DNA of 64,000 nucleotides from Arbacia lixula (Eukaryota; Echinodermata; Echinoidea; Arbacioida; Arbaciidae). Positions 1-12,394 of the stretch are shown piece by piece. Every line of letters starts with the position of its first letter. Position 1 is the first letter of the stretch. The DNA is taken from the NCBI GenBank assembly GCA_963669155.1, contig OZ022589.1, forward strand, positions 3,413,680-3,477,679, written 5' to 3'. The position numbers and the translations under genes were made by a program. The notes below the pieces were generated by a model. It made no database searches. It saw only the letters and a list, made by a program, of their open reading frames with translations, and had not been told where the DNA came from.

Positions 1-3000
1 GAATATTGCCACGTCAAGACTACGCCAGACCTCCCCATCGCAGCGGCCATTAGGATGTCGGTCGCAGCACCCGGTAGGCAGCCCAATACCCGTCACCGTC
101 CACAATCTCGACATCATGAGCCAACCAGTACATTTCACACTTGGGATCATCACACTTTTTTTTTAAAAGATATTTGCATTGAATTGATAAAACATGTCAC
201 GCTATGCATTGTCGCAGTGTTGGCACCATGACTACCCCATGACTATTTCCCATAGGGAATTATCTTCTTCTTTTTTTTAATGTTCTTTGGATGTTTCCGT
301 TTACTATAAACAGAATAGCTGTATGCCATCTATACGACATTCGAGAGATTTACAGGATGGTTCATATTAATGGAAACGAAACCTGCAGTGTATATTATAG
401 CGCCATATCAATTGACACGCACATCACATGTATCAATCCTGACAAATCACTATTGCTCAATCGTTTGAACAATCAAATTCTTCTTCTTCGTCATGAAGGT
501 GTGTTTTACCCTTTCAAGCGTGAGCACATGGGCAAAACCAGCTACTACATCGACGGAGGAGTTGTGTGCAACTACGCCATCCACTGTTTTGACGGTGAGT
601 TGCTGTGTCATCTTGTTTGTGATCTAAACGTGTAAAACAAACGTATATGCGTCCCTCTTCAGTTATAGGTAACAACGTATGCACGTAATGTTAGTAAGAG
701 CGCGTCATGTCAAGGATCAAATCAAATTTGACCGCTGGTCATGCCGATGCTAGCTCACAATCCCACTTTTCCTACATCTCCATGACTACCACTTTGATTC
801 CTGACCCCAGGCTGGTGGCTGTCCATGAAACCGGAAGACTCTTTCCTGAAGCGGATGCAGCCCTTGAAAGACGTCGCCAAACTCCTCACCAGGAAAGAGA
901 GATTTGGGACCTTCAACGAGAAGACGTTCGGTATGATCATAGTAAGTACACCCCCTAGACCGCAATCCGCCGACAACGAACGTTGGTGGCGCATCACATA
1001 CAAACATTTTCACTCTGATTTTTTTCGGGCGGACAGATTCGTGGAGTCGCGCAATCAGTGGTATGGTATGGCGCGGTGTGTGTGCGCACTACGTGAATCA
1101 GGGGCGTAATGTGTGTGGGATTTATAAAGCGGACGATATTACGGCCAGTATCTGGACTAGTACAGCCATGGCGGTGGCACACCTTATGAGCAGGGATCTC
1201 AACTCCCACCTCCGTATGAGTATCCTTAATTATGGACTACGTGCTGCCTACAAACCTCATGACCTCAAACGCAGCTTTACCAACATCTTGTAACCAGTTA
1301 CGATTAATCTGATTAAATCGCAAGCCTTATCCCCTATATCTAATATATCGAGTTGCGACATTAATTGCAAACCGGGGCCGACGATTTTCATAGTGCGTTT
1401 TATGTTTCCCGTTGTTAGTGAGCAGGGAAAACTTAAGAAATGTTAGTATAAACAATTATACGTTTGATAAAATAGTTGCAGGAGTTGATTGATTTGATGT
1501 TGAAAGATTTCATTTTATTATGTTGTTGCATTTTTATTTGACTAAGCAGTCCGTGTTGTGTCTGTACGTGTTTTTACATTTTCTACATGTAGTACAGTGA
1601 CTACGACTCGCATGTATTAGCCACCAACCCTCATCTAGAGACTGTCCCGGCGCCCATTCCAAACACAAAACTCGCCAGGTGAGTTTTCTTTTCATATCAC
1701 GTGCTCCCCTCCTTTTCAACAAGTCTGTTCATCCAATTCTTTCATCTCTTTCTTACTACTCACCTCCATCTTCTCAAATTCCTTAATATAAACGTCCTTC
1801 CCATTCCCCTACTCCCCTTCCTCCGTATATTTCTCTCTCTTTTCTCCACATCTCTGTCCTTTTCACCCTCTCTCTCACTCCCCTCCCCAAATTCATGACC
1901 ATCTCCTCCCTTCCCCTCCTTTTCTTCTCTTTTTATACCCCCCCCCCCACCCCTTCTCCTCCGCCTCTCTCTCCCATTCGCCATCTCTCCATCTCTTCGC
2001 AGCACTTGTTCTGCCCTTTCATTTACCATCGCACTCTTTTCTCCCCCCCCCCCCCCTTTCACTGTGCCCCTCAGCCTATGATTTGTTACCTATATACTCT
2101 CGTTATGACACTTTTGCATGGCAAGTACAGTTAAATGTGCTTCTCTATGAAATGTGTGTGTTACTTGTGCAAGGCTATAGTCATACATCAGTGTCCAATA
2201 GAAGGTTTAAAAGCTATGCTCCTCGCTGTACATACGATGTAACGGGTAAACTTCTTTCCTCCGGCGTTTAGAGCCTACCAGCGGATAAAGCGGGAGCGCG
2301 AGCTGACCCTGCGGGAGCACCGGCTGCTGACGGAAGCGATGAACCACTTTCTCAGGTTGCTGAACGAAAACAACCTGGATGGCAATGATACCATTGATCT
2401 CGAGGAGTTCAAGAGAGCCATCACCGACGTGAGTTCCTTTTATACGAGTCATGAAGCTCGGCATGAATTAGCAGTATACCCCGAAGATTACGTTATAATA
2501 TGTGAAAACAAACTATTCTCTTAACCCTGTTTATGATGTTTACGTTGGAAGGTGGAGTGCGGAGAGCGCCGTGATTATGCGCTGTTCGGATCTTTTTGAT
2601 TGCAGGATGATCCGCTGAGTTTTAGACGACCCGTAAAAAATAACTCGATATCTACCGATCAATATGATATTACTTAAACGCAGTTTTTAGTTATAATATT
2701 GGGAGGAGAGTTCTTGGGCCTTTACACGATTTTCTCTCATTTTCCGTGGCATTTACAAAAATTGTTACTGTTTTGACCCGCAAAAGAGCTATCTGTTTAA
2801 TCATGTACTTTAAAATTGCGGCGATTTATCGCTGTCGGTTGCCACCTGTTGCCGTTGGATTTTGTGAAATGAAATCAAGAGCGTTCAATGTGGTAAATTC
2901 AAGAAGGCAAGATGCTCGAGTTGGAGTTAACAAGTCTTATAGAGTACCGAAGTGTGACGTCATTTTGAGCATATTGTCAAGACAACTGTTTCTAAACTAT

Positions 3001-6000
3001 GCGGGTAGAGCAAGTAACGGCGATTAGGAGTGCCTGACCACGAAACCTCTCACTGGAGTGATTTTGTTTATAACCAGTTGTCTTGACAGCACGCTCGAGC
3101 GTGTTCGTATGATTACATGGTCATATAACAACAACACTTCGGTACTCTATACATTCAACATGACTGTCATATTGGCAAGCGGTGCTATATCTCATGTTTG
3201 TGTAATCGCATGCGGCTTTTGTTCATTTTCTTCTGATTTATGTACCATAACAGTAATATTAGTGACGCTCTCGTTCAACTGCTATGAAATCTTTTCCCTT
3301 CCCACCTCTTTCTCCTTTCACCCATCTGATAATAGTCCCTTCTATCGCAATACTCGTTTATCATGACTGCTGTAACTGCCATGGTGCACAAAACAAGATT
3401 AAAACGTTATGAAAGTACACAATTCGTATTCAAAAAACGACTTTGCATAGAGTTCCTAGCATGTAAGAATATTTATCTCGTTATTTGTTATACATATCGC
3501 CTCATGTCTCTTAATTTCTCTCTCAACTTATCGTTTTGTTATCCTCCCTTCTTTTCTTTTTTATTCATCTTCACTCCTCATCTCCTTTTAGTCCACATTT
3601 GTCTCTATTATGGTATTTAAAGTTTTCTCTTTCAATTTGACGTTTATCCTCGCTCTCTGTTTTTCTTTCATGTATCACATTTCCCTCGTTCCATCTTCCT
3701 GTCCTTCTCTCCCTTGCTCTTTGCACCTTTCTCCCCTCTCTTGCAGTATAACGATATCAAGCCGGAGCATGTGTCAGCCCTGTTTGGTACTGACATGACG
3801 ACGGAGGAGATCTTTAAGTCCCTGGATGCTAACAATGATGGCCAGGTTGGTATACTACGTCGTGATACCAATGAAATGGGAAGAAGCTGCGGTCCTTGGT
3901 GGTAGCGCGTTACAAGCCGACCTTACCTTTTCTTTTTAAATAAAAAAAACTTTATTCATGCTCTCTCACAATATGAATATTATAGATGAATGGACACGCA
4001 ATAGATACAAAATGCTTTGATGGACAAGATCCAATAGAAAAAAAAATAAATGGTATAGATTTTAAATAAGTTCGACATGTCTCCCTCTATCGAGAGATGA
4101 AAGACAGTTTTTGAACAAAACAGACAAAGATCCCTTCGAACGTCTTGATGAGAATACAGAGTATTTTAGTGCATAACAATAACGGAATAAAATGAGGAAA
4201 GGTTTCAACCTGGCGCGCCAAAGATATGATCATTAAAAGTTAATTTAATTTGACATTTACGGGTACATTTGTCGAAATCATCTAAGAGTCGACGAGTTAA
4301 GGGCCATTCTCAAAATGAGTGAGCACTAGTTACAATAATCTACTAACCAGAACGCAAACAGATTAGCGTGGGATATACCAATAGTAAACAAATACTTATT
4401 AACACCTAGGTTATCATTAGTTTGAATTCAAAAGAACATTGAAAATGAATCATGCAAACTGTATTTCAGTGCACTCGAACTTACTTGAACTTACTTATTC
4501 CTAACAGAGGCATAGGGTTACACGTATACCCCGTCCCAAAGAATACATTTGAGAGGTTAAGATATCCATGACAGTGAACGTGACCTGATGCTGCTATTAA
4601 CACTACATGCATGCATAACTCTGTTCCATCCACCTGAAGGTTACACTAAGATATGCAAATTTCACGTCACAGTAGAAGTCATAGCCGTGGCTGAATTTTT
4701 TTTTTTTTTTTGTGGGGGGGGGGGGGGGGGGTGAGTGTGATTGGAAACTTGGATTGCAGTATATCGCAATCCCCTCCAATTCTCTGTCAACAAGCAAACG
4801 AGAAATTAGCTTGGAAAAAAAGAGAAGTAATTTTACAAGAATATCACGAGCATGTATATGTATGCATCATTGTTTCAATTGCATTTTAAAATGTTGACAT
4901 CCCTCGACAATATCTAAGTTCCGGCTTGATTAAAATTGTTACCTATAATTGAAGCTGTGATTTTTTTTTAACAGCATTCATTGACATTTGTGGAGAGAGA
5001 GACAGACAGACAGACAGACAGAGAAAGAAAGAGAGAGAGAGGGAGAAAGAGAGAAAAAAAATGGGGGGGGGGGGGGGCTCCATACACATAGACAAACAAA
5101 CCATGGCAGGGGAAGGGCATGCGCAATGTTCAAATGTTGTTACCTTCCCTTCACCGCTCTAGCTCGACTTCCACGAGCTGATGTCGTTGGCCGAGCAGGA
5201 GGGTGTGGGCATCCAGACTCATCATATTGGCTCAGGCAGACTCGACATCAACAACGCTAGCGATTTCTTCGTCGGCATCATTCAGCTGTTGCTCATGAAC
5301 GTCAAACGCGCCTTCATCGAGGTGAACCCTTATTACTCGGCGTGATAACCGAGTCTTATTCAACACGAGTGTGAACGAACCCTTTATGGGGCACTGATGC
5401 GTTGTTGCGCAAGTAATACACGCAAATAACACACGAGAAATACCTTCGTGGTTTCCTCAAATCAAATAGGATTGGGATCCATGGTAGAATGACACTTCGT
5501 TGATACAGGTTCTGTAGTCCTTACCAATGCTACCCCTTACGTTTGACTGTACGCTTCATTACTTACTCATTTATTCCGGTAAGATTTCGTAGGTTCTTGC
5601 TTCATATCCATAAGATTTGTTTTATTGCAACATTGATGTTGATATAGAGCCGCAATGAAATGCAGTCTGTGGACTCATTTAGGCCTTTCAGCGTGTGATG
5701 GAATCAATCCAAAACCAATCAACTACTTGAGGTCCATTTCCAATCATCAATTACGAAGTCGTCTGGTCTGCCGACGCCATTGACCATGTCCTTCTCCATT
5801 TCTCCCAGGGGTGCGACATCGAGCGAACAGTGCTCATCAACACGGTGTACATCAAATCAATGGAATTTGACACAAAGCGGGAAGATCTTGACTTCCTAGT
5901 CGAGGTGAGCGTTCAAGTCTTCTCAATTTAACTATTTACTTGTCTTCCGTGCATTTTCTTCACGGTTAAATGAACTGAAACCATACGTACCAACAATTTG

Positions 6001-6981
6001 TCATACCACAAATGAGGAAAAGTCAGCCGCATTCACATTTTGTTTGCAGCCATGTCCCCTTCCTGGTCTATTGCACTTGTGTATGAGACCGGAAGCAGAT
6101 ATGACATGGACGTTGTAGAGCGGTACATTACGCGACGACTTTCCGTTATATGCGGAATGGGGAATGGTTTCATTCAGAATTAGTTGTTTTCACTGAGAAA
6201 ATCCAGTAAATTTTGTAACCTGCATGATAGGATTGCTGATTTGGCAACATATTCAATGACAGAAACATATTGGCTGTTTCCATACTAGCTACAATTGAAT
6301 TCAATCTGCTTGCTGAATTTATGCAAATAGTCTAAATCTGTAAATGAATCAGACTTTTTTTGGAAACATTTAAAAGCAATCTTCGATTCAAATATATCAG
6401 GCATTTCATAAAAAGTATGCCTAAATTTGGAAAACTTATACGTCATGAGTATTTTAGTACCACGTAGTATGTCGCCTTTCCTTTGAGGTAAATTAACAAT
6501 TCGGCCATGGAGCAGTATGTCATCCTCACGTTTCTACAATTATTTGATATTTTCGTTTGTATTTCCTTCATCGACATTAATGGTAACATGCTTACAGGAA
6601 ATAAGTAATCGATGTCATAAACATGTAAACTACTGTTGTGCATACTCATATTTATTTTGTTTACTCATTTTACCCCAAAATCTTTGTCACGTATCCTTGT
6701 GACGTGAATATGTGTTACATATGATAACACCACATTGCAACACCACAACAACATGCAAGTTTACGAATTTAATGAATCGTATCAATGCATTATAATAGCA
6801 AATGGAAAATACATTAATTATGGTGTGTTAGTAATTTTGACATCCTGTCAAACACGAAGTAAGTGTAAAGAAATGCAATTAATTTTTATAAAATACTTAA
6901 ACTCATTATCTCATATTTTTTTTTAATAAACAGCAAGGTCGTCGTGGAATCAGGGCGTTCTTGAAGTATCAAAGGAATTGA
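1..6981 (+). CDS. patatin-like phospholipase with EF-hands, copy A (3' part, 9 exons)
   Basis: Paralogue of the copy B lipase, entered in frame at its residue 263. Exons: 1-73, 499-594, 811-941, 1593-1678, 2272-2428, 3747-3845, 5163-5321, 5809-5904, 6934-6981 (945 nt, 314 aa plus stop). Visible parts are the end of the core sheet, the catalytic DGG exon (499-594), the linker with charged RIKRERELTLREHR, both EF loops and the C-terminal segment. The Ser elbow and oxyanion loop lie left of the window. No stop or frameshift is seen in these exons. Amino-acid differences from B: V265-region Val to Ala, Ile to Val and Val to Ala in the first exon, Asn instead of Asp at 415, and Leu instead of Pro in the IERTV(L/P)INT segment. 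The remaining exons look identical apart from a few silent changes, so it is probably a functional gene or a very recent copy. Confidence 0.85.
74..498 (+). other. lipase A intron 5 (gap note)
   Basis: Non-coding, AT-rich, with short T runs. The acceptor used is the AG at 497-498, because it gives the patatin-like PGVFYP junction. An open frame running through this intron from 291 is not conserved protein. Confidence 0.7.
942..1592 (+). other. lipase A intron 7 (gap note)
   Basis: Non-coding spacer between the FGMII exon and the YSDYDSH exon. No repeat or RNA gene recognised. The corresponding intron in copy B (43,524-44,183) is nearly identical with small indels. Confidence 0.7.
1679..2271 (+). 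other. lipase A intron 8, pyrimidine-rich (gap note)
   Basis: From about 1,690 to 2,060 the + strand is dominated by C and T with two poly-C runs. Copy B (44,270-44,853) has the same tract with different C-run lengths. No coding content. Confidence 0.7.
2429..3746 (+). other. lipase A intron 9 (gap note)
   Basis: Holds the TA-flanked MITE at 2,940-3,149. The rest is AT-rich or pyrimidine-rich and shows no gene. The MITE is present at the same place in copy B, so it predates the duplication. Confidence 0.7.
2940..3149. mobile_element. MITE, TAGAGTACCGAAGTG family, copy A intron 9
   Basis: A 210-bp element whose ends are near-perfect inverted repeats (TAGAGTACCGAAGTG and its complement), flanked on both sides by TA. 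A second, inner inverted pair (TTGTCAAGACAACTG against CAGTTGTCTTGACA) lies inside. It has no coding capacity. The TA flanks suggest mobilisation by a Tc1/mariner-type transposase (inference). Confidence 0.72.
3846..5162 (+). other. lipase A intron 10 (gap note)
   Basis: This intron splits the second EF-hand loop after its seventh residue. It contains a T-run/G-run pair at about 4,696-4,731, a GACA/GA-rich microsatellite with a G run at 4,990-5,077, and otherwise AT-rich sequence. The G and T run lengths differ in copy B (46,425-47,745). No gene seen. Confidence 0.65.
5905..6933 (+). other. lipase A intron 12 (gap note)
   Basis: AT-rich spacer before the final 15-codon exon. No repeat family or RNA gene recognised. 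The copy B counterpart is 48,488-49,507, with small indels. Confidence 0.65.
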
Positions 6982-8820
6982 GCAGAGATCCGGAAGAGGC
7001 AAGACAGAAGTTGCTCTTCAGTGGCGGAATAGTTCTCGAGTGAAATAATCCATTGGTATAAGACCTTTGCACCAGCAATATACCGTTTAATGACTTTCCG
7101 CATAAGAAATGACAACAGACTAAATCAATACATTTATAACTGAATTATTCTTATGTAATGTAAAAACTGTAAAGTAGAAATCTGTCGTTAAGGAGGGGTG
7201 CAAATGTTATTTTAGATTACATAAGCAATGTATTTCATTGGATGACTGAAAACATTGTTGAATTAAAGAAGCAACGCATTTTTTCACGATACTGCTTCAC
7301 ACGTGACCGCTTATAAATCATACAGGCCTTCTGGTGATGATGATGGTGGACAAGATTTACATATGATGAAACAATGTCAATAAGGAAATAATTAAATGTT
7401 AACCCCAATATCTGATACGGTACATGAATCAAATTTACAAGCATTCATTATTACCGCCACAAGACAATCGACAAATTAGCATGTTCATCCATAATATTGA
7501 ACTTGCAACTAGTTGTATAATGCACGCCTGCTATAGTATTTCGGTTTATTATGGAAACCTCTATATTCAATTTCATTAACTTTATTCAAGGTAGTGTATA
7601 TCCCTCGTTTAGACAACGCTAGATAATTGAGAACATTGCACAAACCACTAAAGAGCAGCTTCATAGATCACAATGACGTACAATGATATGTAAACAAACG
7701 TACAACTTTTCCAAATGAAAAATACAATATGGAGGTTAAAATAGTATTTTTCATCTGCCATTAATAACATGCCCAATCAGAGACTCTAAAGACAAGTTTA
7801 TAGCCTTAATCTGACTGATTATCTCGGATTATGTCGTTCCAACTTACAATTCATTACAAAGGAATGCATGTTCTCGACTATGTATTTTGATTGGAAGTTG
7901 ATTGGAAAAAAGTGCAATCATCCAAATTAAAATGGTACAAACATATGATTGGAGGATTACTCTATCAGATCTAATCATGAATCCATGGTTAAATGACCAT
8001 ACTTCGAACAACACAACTTTAAAAAGACCTTTTTTTAGCCCACACTGTGTATGCTAATTATTCAAAACAGGGTTTCAAGTAGCCTAGGTACTAGGCTGTA
8101 AGGTGCACGGACACAGTCCTGTCTAGTGACAACTATGTCAGGGTAACACAGACTATGCCCTAATCCCATCCTTGCTCCTCAGAGGGGAAAAAGTCAGAGG
8201 AGCCATGGTGTAATTAAGGCGAAGTCTGCTTTACCAGACTTAGATGTTAACAGACTGGGTTGTGTCCATGCACCTCACAGCCTAGTACCTAGGCTACGGG
8301 TCAAGGAGACCACTAGTTGTTGAATTGGCTGAACTATCTATAGATCTACATACAAAAATATATCCTCAAGATAATTCTTTGATTTTAAAATAAACATAAA
8401 CAATTAGAGTCGTATTCTCTTTTTGCGCGCTCTCTATCTATTTTTTGTATTATTGTGCAGATCAAAATAGAACACTCCGTAGATTTGTTGGTTAGGTAAC
8501 ATCTTCAACGGGTCCTGGATTTGTTAAAAAGATATTCATTACCGTACTTCCATCCTATTTTGAATATAACAGTGTCAAAATGGATCCATTATTGGATTGG
8601 AAACTACAAACATCAGCCCCTCAGAAAATAGTACAGTCGAGAGTTTACTGGCTTCTCTCGAGGCTCTATATACATATATAAGTATACTTTTGCTCATGAA
8701 CCTTCTGGCGAAATAGTTTGTACAACTCACTTAAACTATAATACTCCAGTCAATTAAATTGTCTGTATATTATTGTCAAAATTATTTGCCTACCACCCTG
8801 ACTAGAAGACCCTTCCGTCA
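6982..8820. other. 3' flank of lipase A and spacer to cytochrome c A
   Basis: The two genes are convergent here. An ATTAAA at about 7,261 could be the lipase polyadenylation signal (weak). About 140 bp at 7,398-7,538 are missing from copy B. A 219-bp palindrome-ended MITE sits at 8,079-8,297. No open frame of interest. Confidence 0.6.
8079..8297. mobile_element. MITE with 37-bp CCTAGG-containing terminal inverted repeats, copy A
   Basis: Left end GTAGCCTAGGTACTAGGCTG and its inverted copy at the right end continue through AGGTGCACGGACACA with two mismatches, so the inverted repeats are about 37 bp in a 219-bp element. Flanks GGTTTCAA and GGGTCAAG could be a worn target duplication. Non-coding. 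Present in both block copies. Confidence 0.72.
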
Positions 8821-9786
8821 TCAATTACTTGTACTGCTCGTTGGGGCTGACGCCTGTTTGAGGTAGGCTAGCATATCCGCCCGCTTCCCATGGTTGGTGT
8901 GAAGTAACCTGAAGAACATCTTGGTGCCCGGGATGTGCCCACGGTCGAAGTAGTCCCACAGCGTCTTGTCTTGCCACACTATCCCTGCAGTGAAAAGGAC
9001 ATGAAATCTTTATGTGCCACAAGTGAATTTATTCATCAAGATACACATACAACACTGTACAAAACCAATTGGAAGGGTTGAGTCACATGTTTATAATCCT
9101 ACATCAGAGGAAGGCTCAGGTGACGTAACACTTCGGTATTCTATAATAATACGTATTTTCTCATTTTATGATATCAAAACCGACGGGGCAGATCAGTGTA
9201 GGACAAAAATAAAAGATTGGCAAATTATTTCAATCACGAGATGATGCACATTTCGATCAAACAGTTAGTCGACGCATATACCCATTGACATCATTTGGAG
9301 TCATGCATTTTCATGAACTCTATGTGTGTCACGTGTGATTTCTCTACCAATAATACACTCAAACCCCATATCAGAGTTTTTAATCTGACACACAGGGGTT
9401 AGTAAGGACCATGATAAAATATGGATTGCATTTATTCGGTAATATATACATATCGTGAAGGATTTGTAATGTAGATGTTTGTTTGATTTTATGAGAAATG
9501 TTCGTTTTTTATTTGATTCAATAAAAAATGCCTATAGTGGGCTAAATATATTGAAAAAATGTAAATCGTTTACCTTTCTTCTCGTCGGAAGCAGCAAAAC
9601 GGTATCCGGGCGCCGTGTTAGCCTCTCTGCCCCAAACCCCCCAGAGGTTGGGGCCAGACGCGTGGCGGCCACTGGGGTCTAGCGAGTGGCATGCGGCACA
9701 GATCTCCCGGTACAGCTCCTTCCCCCTCGCTGAGTCTCCGGGCGGGAGGGTCCACACGTCACGCTCCGTACGTCTCAGCTGCTTTA
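8821..9786 (-). CDS. divergent cytochrome c, copy A (two 3' exons; frame disturbed near 5' end)
   Basis: Class I cytochrome c, the haem protein that carries electrons between complexes III and IV. Two exons on the - strand: 9786-9574 and 8984-8821, joined G/GG with GT/AG sites. Visible: haem-binding CAACH, SGPNLWGVWGR, GYRFAASDEKKGIVWQ, the axial methionine in IPGTKM, and RADMLAYLKQ near the end, stop at 8,821-8,823. The segment before IPGTKM is shorter than in ordinary mitochondrial cytochrome c, and the protein has an N-terminal extension (ERDVWTLPPGD). Compared with copy B, the 5' part of the first visible exon has four extra bases (ACGT, about 9,770). This shifts the frame upstream of ERDVW unless an internal acceptor (GCAG/CTGAGA) is used. 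The upstream start exon was not found. The gene may therefore be damaged. Confidence 0.78.
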
Positions 9787-11775
9787 CTAAGATAAAAAAA
9801 AATGTTATTGTATTACATATATATTTTTAGAACCTTATTTTACGTGCACTGTTCCTCATAAATACTCGGTGTTAAAGAAAGCTTTTGACGCTTTTGAAAA
9901 ATGATTAAAGATTAGTTTAGACTCAAATGAAGCTGAAAGTGACACATCATAAAGTCAAGGGATGTCAAATGTTTTAGAGACATGTCTTGTGATAGTTCAT
10001 CGATTCTTTACTTGTGATAATCCTTGGAATTTTTAATGAAATTTTCACGTGTGAACAAATTTGGACCTCAAAATTTGTCTATGAGATGATTAATTCAGAA
10101 CACAACAATGACCATTGTGTATTACACCCATCAATCCTCTAGCAACTGCCATCACAGTGTCATTAATAATACATGATGCTTCTGGCAGAAAAGAAGTTGC
10201 GGGTTAGCATGTGTGATGCACAAAGACCACTGTTGTGTTCTGAATTGATGACCTGATACATACACACTTTTAGATCCAAATTTGTCCAAAAGTGAAAATC
10301 TCATCAAATATTCTAAGGATTATTACAGGAAAAGTAATTGATGAAATATCACAAAACCTCGTCTAAAACTGACATCCATTGGCTTTACCATATAAAACTT
10401 GTGAAACTTGAACTTGAGTTGAAACTCATTTTTAATTATTTTTCAAAGTGTCGAAAGTTTTATTTTAACAAATACTGTAGTAGAAATAAGCATATTCGTG
10501 ACATGAGTCCACAGGTTCTTTGTTAGTTTGACAGCCTACATGTAAGCAAAATGAGAATTAGATGACGACATAATGTTTCCCCCTGAAACAGGTAATATGA
10601 TAACATTAATGTGCAGTATACACTACAATTCAATTGATGTGTAAAATATGATATTTCAATCAGAATTGTTGTTCAAGGGCAACAAGAAATGTTATCTTTA
10701 CAGACAGATGGTATTTCATTATAATTATGTAATCGTTACAGCAGGTTTCACTGTACACAGTACACACATTATACACGCACGCACATACATCTCGAATCCT
10801 ACCATCACTCTTGCTCTCGTCCTCACGTGGGTGATAGCACACGACTAAACACACATACGCACACCAAGGATGTTTAAGTACATGGATATCCATCCGTTTG
10901 AACAAGGTTTCATGCCGCCACGTAATATTCATCATTAGCAGCTGCTTTCAACAATATGATGCATACGCGATTGCGTCACGTTCACCTGGATTTTATAATA
11001 GGTCAAACATATTCCTATACATGCATACATTTCAGCTTTCGCTGCTGAACTTTTAATTTTGTCACTAACTGCTCGTTATGTAGTTAAAAAGGACAAGCAA
11101 ATACAATAAATTGAAACCTTTGAGATGAAAATATTAGCTTGGGCGTGTTACTTGTCCGAAGGGAAAATATCTGAAAGTAACGTTTCATGCAATCTTTTAA
11201 TGGAATATGATGTGGAACGTTTTGAAATTGAGACTTTTGTACCGTAACTTGATCATGTTGATATCACGTTAAGAGCCTTTTAGCCATATTGTAACAATAT
11301 TCCTCGATTGAATCTGTAGAGATGCATCGTCAAGTATTACATGTCACAACTGCGCAAGTACATGGGGTGAGGATATTTCCCCAAATTCTTCTGCGCATCC
11401 AATTTTGTTTAAACGTAAAATCCAGGCAAAAATCATCCAGAGAATCGGCTGATTCGAACATGGGAGATCAAACAGAAAATCTTTGTAAAGCGTTCTTTTG
11501 TGACTAGAAGCAGAGTACAATGAATCTGCATTAATTAAATGGCTGCTGGCACTACATGTGCTTAAACATCCTTGCACACACTCACGTGCACACACTCGTA
11601 CACACACACACACATACACACACACACACAAACAAACACAAACACACACACACACACACACACATATATACAGTACACACACAAACGAACTGACACGCAC
11701 ACAATCACGTTGTTACTATTTAACCCTTAACGTGTAACTTGAGTATTATTGTATCACCAAAATGCACAACACCCA
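9787..11775. other. upstream region of cytochrome c A (gap note)
   Basis: AT-rich, no convincing exon, although the missing 5' exon of the cytochrome gene must lie here or beyond. CA-rich microsatellite at about 11,575-11,690. The stretch 10,860-11,430 is related to 58,200-58,980 and, inverted, to about 60,183-60,410. The copy B counterpart is 52,254-54,201. Confidence 0.6.
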
Positions 11776-11927
11776 TAGAGTACCGAAGTGGTGTCGTCAC
11801 ACCCATTGTTACGCAGGTTTCTGATCCTGAACGACACTACTGAAGTGAGACTTTCACACTGGTGTGAAATTTGTCTAGCGAGCATGTGTCGGGCGTATGG
11901 CAAGCCGTTTTATCATTTATTCCTATT

Positions 11928-12338
11928 TCTTGATATCACGAATTCGAATTCTTGATATCAAGAATTCGACTTCTTGATATCAAGATTTTGATTTCTTGAT
12001 ATCAAGAATTGCCATTGCTTAGCTACACAAAACCATTTCTTGATATCAACAATTCGAATTCTTGATATCAAGAAGTCGAATTCTTGATATCACGAATTCG
12101 ATTTCTTGGTATCAAGAATTCATTTTCTGATATCAAGAATTCGAATTCTTGATATCAAGAAATAGTTTTGTGTAGTTAAGCAATGGCAATTCTTGATATC
12201 AAGAAATCGAATTCTTGATATCAAGAAATCAAATTCTTGATATCAAGATTTCGATTTCTTGATATCAGAAATTAAATTTCTTGATATCAAGAATTAGTTT
12301 CTTGATATCAAGAATTCATTTCTTGATATCAAGAATTG
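11928..12338. repeat. palindromic satellite, foldback left arm
   Basis: Tandem units of about 20-22 bp built on the 16-bp perfect palindrome TTCTTGATATCAAGAA, linked by ATTCG, ATCG or GTCG. Roughly 17-20 degenerate units. Two isolated units recur at about 12,490-12,515 and 12,678-12,705. Confidence 0.85.
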
Positions 12339-12394
12339 TTAAGTGATTTATTTCGAGCGCAAAATCATTGCAAGAACCCATTTGGATATAGAGC

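Noticed and set aside
1042-1290. Possible extra lipase exon after ...GGGCGGACAG
   Set aside because: An AG is present, but the frame reaches a stop in a non-patatin-like sequence, and the phase-0 jump from FGMII to YSDYDSH is already consistent.
8825-9022. - strand frame starting MWHIKISCPF
   Set aside because: Wrong frame of the cytochrome c exon; the GIVWQ...IPGTKM frame has splice and family support.
11928-12338. CRISPR-like regularly spaced repeats
   Set aside because: Units are nearly contiguous palindromes without unique spacers, inside a eukaryotic transposon arm.
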